Source of the DNA: TMED69 sp964642505
GTDB taxonomy: Bacteria > Pseudomonadota > Gammaproteobacteria > Ga0077536
Direction of reading: 5' to 3'
DNA length: 31,959 nucleotides
Assembly: GCA_964642505.1 (NCBI GenBank)
Contig: CAZXQY010000021.1
Span: 1 to 31,959, forward strand
Under the pieces are notes generated by a model, which was given only the letters and a program-made list of their open reading frames with translations, was not told the DNA's origin and did not search any database. Numbering within the stretch: the stretch's first letter is position 1; every line of letters begins with the position of its first letter. Below are positions 1-7,332 of the stretch, one piece after another. The translations under genes were made by a program, and so were the position numbers.

Positions 1-734
1 GCTGCTAGAATCCCTTCTTCCCCAAGGGAATAATTGATAGTAAAACCTCCCTGCTTTCCGACATCGACCCACTTGTAACCTTTGATATTCTCTTTTCCAA
101 TCTCAGGGTAATTAATACTGATCAAAGTATTCTGTTTGATTACCTCTCTTATTGTCTCTTTATCCCATTGTTTCAATAGAGAAATCAAAAAAGCGCTCGC
201 CGGTTCAAAGCTTAAGAGGGTACTCGGAAAACGGTTAGGAGCCGCATCTGACTCGACCAAACTAATGCCCACAGACAGTGCTATAGCCGGTATTCCGTTC
301 ATTACCGCAGTCATCGCCCCACCAACGGTGCCCGAAAGAAATATATTGCTTCCCAAGTTCTGCCCAAAGTTTGGGCCTGATACCACCAAATCAATTGATC
401 TTTCTCTCATTACGTGCTTTACACCAACTGACACAGCGTCGGCCGGGCTGCCATTAACACTCCAAGTGTCAGTCTCCCCGTCTATTTTCTTTAATTCTAA
501 ATTTCCTAAGGTAATTTTCATTCCACTACCACTTTGCTGAGTAGCCGGCGCTACCACTGTCACCTCATAACCGGCTGCCTTCAACGCCCTAGACAGAACT
601 TTTAAGCCTTGGGAGCTAATACCGTCGTCATTTGTCACCAGAATCGATAATCTCTCCGAACTGAGAGGCTCTAAAATTGGTAACAAAGCCATCATCGTTA
701 ATAACATGCTTTTCCGAAATCCACTCAGTCGCAT
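1..734 (-). CDS. surE: SurE-family 5'/3'-nucleotidase with signal-like N-terminus (partial, C-terminus off the left edge)
   Basis: SurE proteins are metal-dependent phosphatases acting on nucleoside monophosphates and similar substrates. About 244 residues are visible and the gene runs off the window. The motif TNDDG gives metal ligands Asp36 and Asp37; Ser68 (in PATQQSGSG) and Asn122 (in SGPNFGQN) complete the usual site, so it looks active. The unusual part is the N-terminus: basic residues at 2-8, then a hydrophobic stretch at about 9-21, before the SurE fold begins near residue 29. Canonical SurE starts right at the fold and is cytosolic, so export or membrane anchoring is inferred here. 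I chose the ATG at 732-734 because AGGGG lies about 9 bases upstream. An in-frame ATG at 768-770 would add 12 residues. It is divergent from the acyl-CoA dehydrogenase gene. A second SurE paralogue lies at 25780-26571. Confidence 0.88.
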   Translation of the reverse strand, partial: MRLSGFRKSMLLTMMALLPILEPLSSERLSILVTNDDGISSQGLKVLSRALKAAGYEVTVVAPATQQSGSGMKITLGNLELKKIDGETDTWSVNGSPADAVSVGVKHVMRERSIDLVVSGPNFGQNLGSNIFLSGTVGGAMTAVMNGIPAIALSVGISLVESDAAPNRFPSTLLSFEPASAFLISLLKQWDKETIREVIKQNTLISINYPEIGKENIKGYKWVDVGKQGGFTINYSLGEEGILA

Positions 735-826
735 AAATTTAGCCCCTATTTGTTCTTTTTTTGTTAACATCACACACTACACGGATTTAAAAAGGTCTGC
801 TACCAAGAGAATACTGTAGCAAAACG

Positions 827-893
827 GTTGTCGACCTTAGATCCGATTAAGACTACTGTTGATTATTCGGTTACTGGCGATGCAATCGACAAC
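827..893. repeat. Spaced inverted repeat GTTGTCGA/TCGACAAC
   Basis: In the divergent spacer between the surE-like gene and the acyl-CoA dehydrogenase gene, GTTGTCGA at 827-834 is matched exactly by its reverse complement at 886-893. The 51 bases between the arms contain a weak promoter-like pair (TTGATT at 859-864, TGCAAT at 881-886). It could be a looped operator, but two 8-base arms this far apart may be chance. Confidence 0.2.
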
Positions 894-920
894 AATTTAT
901 TAGTGGAGAGGTATCTTTAA

Positions 921-2138
921 ATGGAATTCAGCTACAACGATAGAACAAAGGAACTGCTAGGCCAGATACAACAATTTATGAAAGAGCATATATACCCCAT
1001 CGAAAAGGAGATATATGATTTCACTCATGATCCAGCAAACCTTTGGGTTGTACCGCCCCAAATCGAGGAATTAAAGCAAAAGGCGCACACTATGGGGCTT
1101 TGGAACCTCTTCTTACCTCACGAATACGAGCCCTATAGTCCAGGACTAACCAATCTTGAATACGCCCCGTTGGCAGAAGAAATGGGTCGGGTTGGTTGGG
1201 CTTCTGAAGTGTTCAACTGCAGCGCCCCAGACACCGGTAACATGGAAGTCCTTGCTAGATATGGCACGGAAGAACATAAGAGGCGGTGGTTGGTACCACT
1301 ATTAGAAGGGAAAATCCGGTCATCATATTTAATGACGGAACCCCAAGTAGCCTCCAGCGATGCGACAAATGTGGAAACCTCGATCGTTAGGGAAGGAGAT
1401 GAATACGTAATTAATGGGCGAAAGTGGTGGAGCTCTTGTGTCTTCGATCCTCGTAATCGGATCTACATATTGATGGGAAAAACCAACCCCGATGCAAGCC
1501 GACATACCCAACAATCTATGATACTGATTCCTGCCGGTACCGAAGGTGTTGAGATAGTTAGGCCTCTAAAAGTTATGAATGATTTTCACTCTTACCACGG
1601 GCATGCTGAATTAAAGTTGAATGATGTCAGAGTACCCGTTGACAATCTACTTTTAGGAGAAGGCAGAGGTTTCGAAATCGCCCAAGGAAGATTGGGGCCC
1701 GGCCGGATCCATCATTGTATGCGACTAGTAGGCGCTGCTGGTCGAGCCCTTGAAATTATGTGCCGTCGGGTTGAGGATCGCGTCGCATTTGGTAAGAAGT
1801 TGTCCGAACAATCTAGCATTCGACAAGACATCGCGAAGTCAAGATGTGAGATCGAACAAGCTCGCCTTCTCACACTGTGGGCGGCTGACCGACTTGACAG
1901 GGAAGGAAACGTAAGTGCGAAGGACGCAATAGGAATGATCAAAATTGTGATTCCCAGAATGGTTCAGGAAGTAGCTGATCGGGCTATGCAGGCGCACGGT
2001 GGAATGGGGATTTGCCAGGACACGCCTCTTCCCGAAATTTGGACCTATGGTCGATTGGTACGCTTTGCAGACGGGCCCGACGAAGTCCACATGTCTCAAC
2101 TGGGAAAGCTCACCATCAAACAAGTTATGGAGTCCTAA
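921..2138 (+). CDS. Acyl-CoA dehydrogenase, ACAD10/11-like
   Basis: This is a full-length FAD-dependent acyl-CoA dehydrogenase (405 residues, normal for the family) that introduces a 2,3 double bond into an acyl-CoA and passes electrons to ETF. The order is an N-terminal helical domain (about 1-130), a beta domain containing YLMTEPQVASSDATN (about 135-240) and a C-terminal helical bundle with AHGGMGICQDTPLPEIW. Near the end, RFADGPDEVH is the signature of the ACAD10/11-type branch. By my manual alignment, Asp384 sits where medium-chain enzymes carry the catalytic Glu. The start is an ATG preceded by GGAGAGG. The RND exporter follows after 56 bases, so the two are probably co-transcribed. The exact acyl substrate cannot be read from the sequence. 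Confidence 0.92.
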   Translation: MEFSYNDRTKELLGQIQQFMKEHIYPIEKEIYDFTHDPANLWVVPPQIEELKQKAHTMGLWNLFLPHEYEPYSPGLTNLEYAPLAEEMGRVGWASEVFNCSAPDTGNMEVLARYGTEEHKRRWLVPLLEGKIRSSYLMTEPQVASSDATNVETSIVREGDEYVINGRKWWSSCVFDPRNRIYILMGKTNPDASRHTQQSMILIPAGTEGVEIVRPLKVMNDFHSYHGHAELKLNDVRVPVDNLLLGEGRGFEIAQGRLGPGRIHHCMRLVGAAGRALEIMCRRVEDRVAFGKKLSEQSSIRQDIAKSRCEIEQARLLTLWAADRLDREGNVSAKDAIGMIKIVIPRMVQEVADRAMQAHGGMGICQDTPLPEIWTYGRLVRFADGPDEVHMSQLGKLTIKQVMES

Positions 2139-2194
2139 ACAAAACTTCATGCTCGTTGCTTCTTAGCTTAAAACTTTTTCTAAAGGAATTTTGA

Positions 2195-4603
2195 ATGCGA
2201 TTTAAGGTAGCCCATTGGGTGATGAAATACAGAGTGGCCGTCAGTCTGGCGTTCTTAGCCATCACGTTATTTTTCCTGACAGGAATACCCAAAGTAGATG
2301 TCAGAACAGTTTTTAACGACTTACTACCTATTGACGATCCTTTCGTCAAAGTTTATTTCGATCATAGGAATTTCGGAAACCCGATGACGATTGCTATCAT
2401 GGTAAAGAACAAAAATGGCGATATCTATAACCCCGACACTTTGTCTAAAATCTGGGATTTAACTAGAGATATCGATTTAGCTCCCGCTGTGGACCACGAT
2501 CAGATTTTATCGGTAGCAACAGAGAAAATTCGATTCGCTTCTGCAACTTCCGTTGGAATAGAAACAAAGCCGCTGATGGACGACCATCCTCCTAGGACGT
2601 CTGACGAAATAGCAGAATTCAAAAGACGGGTATCTTTATCTCCAAACGCATACACCTTCTTCATATCAAGAGATGAAACGGCTAGCCTAATCAACGCCGC
2701 GTTTCTCGACCATGTGGAGTATGGGAAAGCCTTTGCCTATGCCAAATCTTTAGCCGATGCAGCCAAAGATGATCAACACGAAATATATTTGGCTGGCCAA
2801 CCCATACTCACCGGTTGGGTATATAAATTACAAAATCAGACCTACAATATTTTCGCTGTCACGCTGGGCGCTCTCGTGATCGCCTTGGTCCTTTATATGC
2901 GCAATCTTGCAGGCGTTGTCACTCCGATTCTATGTGCCACGGTAGCAGGTTTGTGGGGTTTTGGTTTCATTGGACTATTAGGAAGACCTATTGAACCGTT
3001 GCTTATGATTGTTCCACTACTACTAGTTGCCCGCTCGTTCTCTCATTGTGTGCAGTACACAGAACGCTATTACGAAATCCTCCTCCAATTAAATAATGAC
3101 AGACGTAAAGCTGCAGAGGTTACGATGGGCGTAATGATGGCCCCTTCAATATTGGGAATACTGACAGATTTTTGCGGGATAGTTTTTATTGCAATCGCGC
3201 CGGTTAAAGCTATGGATAATCATGCGATTTTTTGTGGCATGTGGGCACTTTGGATCATACCTACGGGAACTTTCCTCTGTTCGATAATTTTATCTTATCT
3301 ACCTACCCCAACCAATATAAGTAATATAGTAGGAGAGGATAAAATCAATTCCGGAATCCATTATCAACAAGGAAAGATTCTAAGATATCTAGCAGGATTC
3401 AGCCAAGGTACAAATGCTAAGAAGACTAGTGTGGGGGTTATATTGCTGGCTATCGGAGCTATTTATCTAAATACTCAAATAAAAATCGGAAACCCGGTCG
3501 AAGGTAGTAATTTACTTCACTATGGTTCAGAATTTAATACCTCCGTACGAGCAATTAATGCTCATTTTCCCGGCACTAACACACTTGAAATTGTTCTAGA
3601 ATCAAAGAGTGATGATATTGACAGGCGAGTAGCGAATACCGCTAAGGTTGTTGAGGTACAGCAACAGTTGCAGCGAAAATTGGAGGCGGACCCACTCCTG
3701 CCGCCTCGAGCAACTTTATCATTCTCAGATTACATGAGCGAAATCAATCGATTATTCTCCGGTGGAAATCCGAAATGGCTGCCTTTAGACCCCACGGATG
3801 AAGCAATCAGCGCGGCTGGATTCGCGGCTCTATTAGGAAGTAACGCAATTAACTTCGGGCATGTTGCCGACTTCGAATTCCAACATTCCACTGTTTCTTT
3901 CTGGTATAAAGACAATATACAGGAAACTGTAGATCATGCCCTAGCGGCCGCGAACCAAGCCGTAAAGGAAGTTGGTCTCGAGCACGAAGAATTTACCGTC
4001 CGATTGGGAACTGGTGTCATCGCCCTTCAGCAGGCTATGAATAATTCTGTTGAACGCTATCATTGGATTATCATTGGTATGGTAAATCTGGCTGTTCTAA
4101 TACTAGCTACGTTTGCCTACGGTTCGGTTCTAGCAGCTTTTATTCTCATAATACCGGTCAATCTGGCTAATTTAATGCTTGTTGCAACTATGCACTTAGT
4201 CGGGGTTGGGCTCGACATAAACGCGGGGATCGTTGCGGTAATAGGTGTCGGTGTGGGTATAGACTACGGAATCTACCTTTTATCGAGAATTACGGAGGAG
4301 TTTAAGGTACACGGTCATGACTTGTCTAAAGCTTTGACCGCCGCATTGACGACAACTGGTAAAGCTATCATGTTTACCGCCACGATTATGCTACTTGGAA
4401 TTGTTCCTTGGTACTTTCTATCCGATCTTAAATTTATGGCTGACATGGGCATGCTGTTGGTAATCGTCATGGTCATCAACATGCTTTTATCATTGATAGT
4501 TCTCCCGCTCCTCGTCTGGTATATAAAACCCAAGTTTATGGCTAAAGAAGATTTATTGGTCGGAGAAAATTTCGATATATCTAAAATAGCGGCCGATATT
4601 TAA
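2195..4603 (+). CDS. RND-superfamily exporter (MMPL/COG1033 type)
   Basis: This 802-residue inner-membrane protein has the duplicated RND layout. A first TM (about 11-29) is followed by a large periplasmic domain (30-215) and five TM segments (about 217-369). TM7 (about 410-427), a second periplasmic domain (to about 630) and a final TM block (about 634-788) complete the duplication. The second half carries GVGVGIDYGIYLLSR, with Asp690 in the conserved GIDY motif expected for proton coupling. The matching position in the first half reads VARSFSHCVQY, as is usual for this branch. Members of the branch move lipids, hopanoids or other hydrophobic molecules; the substrate here is unknown. The ATG has AAAGGA seven bases upstream. 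Pairing with an acyl-CoA dehydrogenase hints at a lipid-like cargo, but that is inference. Confidence 0.88.
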   Translation: MRFKVAHWVMKYRVAVSLAFLAITLFFLTGIPKVDVRTVFNDLLPIDDPFVKVYFDHRNFGNPMTIAIMVKNKNGDIYNPDTLSKIWDLTRDIDLAPAVDHDQILSVATEKIRFASATSVGIETKPLMDDHPPRTSDEIAEFKRRVSLSPNAYTFFISRDETASLINAAFLDHVEYGKAFAYAKSLADAAKDDQHEIYLAGQPILTGWVYKLQNQTYNIFAVTLGALVIALVLYMRNLAGVVTPILCATVAGLWGFGFIGLLGRPIEPLLMIVPLLLVARSFSHCVQYTERYYEILLQLNNDRRKAAEVTMGVMMAPSILGILTDFCGIVFIAIAPVKAMDNHAIFCGMWALWIIPTGTFLCSIILSYLPTPTNISNIVGEDKINSGIHYQQGKILRYLAGFSQGTNAKKTSVGVILLAIGAIYLNTQIKIGNPVEGSNLLHYGSEFNTSVRAINAHFPGTNTLEIVLESKSDDIDRRVANTAKVVEVQQQLQRKLEADPLLPPRATLSFSDYMSEINRLFSGGNPKWLPLDPTDEAISAAGFAALLGSNAINFGHVADFEFQHSTVSFWYKDNIQETVDHALAAANQAVKEVGLEHEEFTVRLGTGVIALQQAMNNSVERYHWIIIGMVNLAVLILATFAYGSVLAAFILIIPVNLANLMLVATMHLVGVGLDINAGIVAVIGVGVGIDYGIYLLSRITEEFKVHGHDLSKALTAALTTTGKAIMFTATIMLLGIVPWYFLSDLKFMADMGMLLVIVMVINMLLSLIVLPLLVWYIKPKFMAKEDLLVGENFDISKIAADI

Positions 4604-4615
4604 AGGCTAGAAAAA

Positions 4616-5827
4616 TTAGATAGCGCCTTCTTCCTTCAGCTTATCAATTTCCCTGGAAGACAGACCTAGTGACCTGAAAACCTCTTCGTTGTTCGCTCCA
4701 AGCTCGGGAGCCGCATTATGGATTTTTGTAGGAGTACGAGAAAATTTAGCAGCTGGCCCAGTTAAAGGCACACTTTTCCCATCGGTCAGTCTGACTTCTT
4801 GCAACATATCGCGACTCTCAATATGGGGGTGGCTTGCAGCTTCACCGAATGTGTTCACTCGTGTCACGGCTAGACCTATCCCATCTAATAATGAAACTAC
4901 CTCTTCTACACTCCTCGTCGCACACCAATCGGCAACTACTTTATCTACGCTGTCTCGCTCTTTTATACGCTCAGCACCATCTAAATCCGAAAGGTCGTCA
5001 CGATTTACCAGAGAGCATAACGCTTTCCAATGAGCATCTAGTATAACCCCTCCGTAAATATTTCCATCGAGACATCCATACACATTAACCGGCGCCGCAA
5101 TAGAAAACTGATTACCCATTTTCGGTAACGGTATATCCAGTTTGCCGGAGGTCAAATACCCATTACTCTGAAAGATCAGACTATCGACGAGTGACACATC
5201 AATATGCTGGCCTTCACCACTAGAATTACGGTGAGTCAGAGCAGCAAGCGCACCTAAAGCTCCATGGAGCCCACCAAGATCGTCGGCTAAGTAAGTCGGT
5301 GCTTTTGTAGGCCCACTTGACGGAGGTCCATTTAAAGAGCTCCAACCAGTAAAATTCTGTGCCAAAGGATCGTAACCGGGCCTGTCATTGTAGGGGCCAA
5401 ATTGACCATACATACTGATGGAAACGTAGATTATATCAGCCTTTATCAACTTAACATCTTCGTAGCCGACTCCCCAATCGGACAAGGTTCCTGGTTTAAA
5501 ATTTTCCACCACAATATCGGTCCGTTCACACAATTTTAGAAACAAGTCTCTCCCTTTTTCTGCTTTCAAATCTAACGAAACATTTTGTTTATTCCTATTG
5601 ACAGTCTCATGTGGAACGGTTAATTGAGAATCCTGAAATAACGGAGGCAACTTTCTAGTAACTTCACCATCTGGGTGCTCAACTTTTATCACTGTCGCTC
5701 CTAGATCAGCCAATACACACCCACACATTGGACCAGCCCAGGTCGTTGTCGCCTCAAGAACACTAACCCCTGCTAATGGACCTCTAATATCGGTCCGAGC
5801 ATCTCCATAAAAATTGCCCTTGTCCAT
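4616..5827 (-). CDS. Family III CoA-transferase (CaiB/BaiF)
   Basis: This 403-residue protein belongs to the formyl-CoA transferase/CaiB family, which moves CoA between carboxylic acids through aspartyl-CoA thioester intermediates. The N-terminus has the typical GPLAGVSVLE start and the ADLGATVIKVE nucleotide-like fold. VENFKPG and YVSISMYGQFGPY are further family landmarks. The catalytic aspartate is most likely Asp182 (in YLADDLGGLHGALG; Asp183 is the alternative). The ATG follows an exceptionally strong AGGGGGG stretch. The gene is convergent with the RND exporter, with only 12 bases between stops, and divergent from the DUF1015 gene. The donor and acceptor acids cannot be deduced. Confidence 0.9.
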   Translation of the reverse strand: MDKGNFYGDARTDIRGPLAGVSVLEATTTWAGPMCGCVLADLGATVIKVEHPDGEVTRKLPPLFQDSQLTVPHETVNRNKQNVSLDLKAEKGRDLFLKLCERTDIVVENFKPGTLSDWGVGYEDVKLIKADIIYVSISMYGQFGPYNDRPGYDPLAQNFTGWSSLNGPPSSGPTKAPTYLADDLGGLHGALGALAALTHRNSSGEGQHIDVSLVDSLIFQSNGYLTSGKLDIPLPKMGNQFSIAAPVNVYGCLDGNIYGGVILDAHWKALCSLVNRDDLSDLDGAERIKERDSVDKVVADWCATRSVEEVVSLLDGIGLAVTRVNTFGEAASHPHIESRDMLQEVRLTDGKSVPLTGPAAKFSRTPTKIHNAAPELGANNEEVFRSLGLSSREIDKLKEEGAI

Positions 5828-5969
5828 AATCCCCCCTAATTTATCGCTACAATTACTAAAAGACCGTTATGGACAACCACGTCCGATTTCGAGCAAAACC
5901 TTGAACTCCAGAAGAAACAGTTTGATAAACGTGTTCTCATATTGAGCTAATATTACTTTCGCGTTGGGT

Positions 5970-5975
5970 TATAAT
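5970..5975 (+). promoter_or_regulatory. Candidate -10 box for the DUF1015 gene
   Basis: A perfect TATAAT lies 66 bases upstream of the DUF1015 start. No convincing -35 box sits at 16-18 bases (TTGAGC at 5942-5947 is too far), so this is a -10 candidate only. Transcription from here would give a leader of about 60 bases containing the hairpin at 6014-6032. A 9-base direct repeat, AGCTAATAT, flanks it at 5945-5953 and 6003-6011. Confidence 0.3.
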
Positions 5976-6013
5976 ACAAGCCTTAGTAACATTATTTGCT
6001 CAAGCTAATATAG

Positions 6014-6032
6014 GGGGGTCCCTGATACCCCC
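6014..6032 (+). promoter_or_regulatory. GC-only leader hairpin just upstream of the DUF1015 start
   Basis: GGGGGT (6014-6019) pairs perfectly with ACCCCC (6027-6032) around a 7-base loop. It ends nine bases before the ATG at 6042. There is no T-run after it, so it is not a terminator. The G-run that could act as a Shine-Dalgarno sequence lies inside the stem and too far from the ATG. A role in translation or mRNA stability is inferred. Confidence 0.4.
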
Positions 6033-6041
6033 GGATCCGAG

Positions 6042-7268
6042 ATGAATATTATGTCTAACAATACGCTCGCTAAACCTTTTCAGGCTCTACGACCAGCTTC
6101 AAACTTTTCTCAACAGGTAATAGCCCCTCCTTATGACGTTGTAAATATTCAGGAAGCAAGAAATCTAGCGAAAGACAAGCCCTACTCTTTCCTAAGAATA
6201 TCCCGGGCCGAACTCGAATTGCCAGCCGATATGGACCCTTACTCCGATACTGTTTATGTGCGAGCTGCGGATAACCTATCAGAATTTCAAACAAAGGGAA
6301 TTTTGTTGAAGGACAAAACACCTGGTTACTACGTATATAAAATCAGTAACGAAATACGCTCCCAAACAGGAATTGCAGTCGCAGCATCCATAGAAGCCTA
6401 TAAAAACAATAGGATAAAACGTCATGAATTAACCCGAACTAGTAAAGAACGAGATAGAGTCAAACAAATCACGGCGACTGGCGCCCAAAGCGGACCGGTA
6501 ATGCTTGTAAACCGCCATTCTTCTCAGTTGAGTCAACTGCTTAGAGAAATTTCTAGCGAAGCTAGTGCATCTAACAAAGCCTCGTTAAATGGCTGGGTTC
6601 ACGAAATTTGGCCGATCATGGATAAAGAGAAGATAAACACTTTCTCTACGATAATAAATCAAATGGACTCCCTCTATATTGCCGATGGACACCATAGATC
6701 AGCAGCAGCAGAAAAAGTCTTTGGCGATCTAGACAGCAAAAATGATGGATTTTTAGCCGTTATCTTCGATGAGCATGAGCTTAATATCTTAGATTATAAT
6801 CGAGTCGTGCGGGATTTAAATCGCCTTGATTCGAGTACTTTTTTGAAACGATTGAACGACCGTTTTCTTATTGAAAACTCGTCGAGCCCGATCCTTCCGA
6901 GCGACTCTAATACTTATGGTCTGTACCTAGATTCTTCGTGGTATAAAATGTATCTTAATAATCCTCCTCCTTATCAAAACCCTATCGACAAGTTAGACGT
7001 AAGTATTATTCAAAACCTTGTCCTCGAACCGATTTTATCTATCAAAGATAGCAGGACAGACGATCGGATAGATTTTGTTGGCGGGTCAAGAGGACCGGAA
7101 GGAATTATGAGTCGGGTCGATTCTGGGGAGATGGCTGTCGGCTTTATGATGCCTGCCACGTCTATTTCAGAATTGCTGACGATAGCGGACTTAGGCGAGA
7201 TCATGCCCCCGAAATCTACTTGGTTCGAACCTAAGCTAGCCGACGGATTATTGACTCTGCTTATCTAG
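6042..7268 (+). CDS. DUF1015 family protein
   Basis: This 408-residue soluble protein matches the DUF1015 family. Landmarks are APPYDVV near residues 28-34, YVYKI with the following QTGI segment (97-111), the charged KRHELT...KERDRV block (126-140) and the family hallmark ADGHHRSAAA at 214-223. The biochemical function of the family is not established, so I name none. Two in-frame ATGs are possible, 6042 and 6051. GAG at 6039-6041 would be spaced better for the second, and neither has a strong Shine-Dalgarno sequence. The molybdopterin oxidoreductase follows after 64 bases on the same strand, possibly co-transcribed. Confidence 0.88.
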   Translation: MNIMSNNTLAKPFQALRPASNFSQQVIAPPYDVVNIQEARNLAKDKPYSFLRISRAELELPADMDPYSDTVYVRAADNLSEFQTKGILLKDKTPGYYVYKISNEIRSQTGIAVAASIEAYKNNRIKRHELTRTSKERDRVKQITATGAQSGPVMLVNRHSSQLSQLLREISSEASASNKASLNGWVHEIWPIMDKEKINTFSTIINQMDSLYIADGHHRSAAAEKVFGDLDSKNDGFLAVIFDEHELNILDYNRVVRDLNRLDSSTFLKRLNDRFLIENSSSPILPSDSNTYGLYLDSSWYKMYLNNPPPYQNPIDKLDVSIIQNLVLEPILSIKDSRTDDRIDFVGGSRGPEGIMSRVDSGEMAVGFMMPATSISELLTIADLGEIMPPKSTWFEPKLADGLLTLLI

Positions 7269-7277
7269 ATGCTTATC

Positions 7278-7322
7278 CTTTATTCCATACCGTCGAGTGA
7301 GTTTAAATTAGTTGGAATAAGG
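7278..7322 (+). promoter_or_regulatory. Stem that pairs with the Shine-Dalgarno of the molybdopterin oxidoreductase
   Basis: Positions 7278-7287 pair with 7313-7322 over ten consecutive positions (nine Watson-Crick, one T-G), enclosing a 25-base loop. The 3' arm contains the first four bases of the strong AAGGAG Shine-Dalgarno sequence (7319-7324) of the gene starting at 7333. Folded mRNA would hide that site, giving a simple on/off translational switch or a place for an antisense or protein regulator. It is far smaller than a known molybdenum-cofactor riboswitch and does not resemble one. Confidence 0.42.
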
Positions 7323-7332
7323 AGCTTTACAT

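Noticed and set aside
136..540. 134-residue open frame on the plus strand
   Set aside because: It lies wholly antisense to the surE-like gene, whose motifs are intact; no domain or ribosome site supports it.
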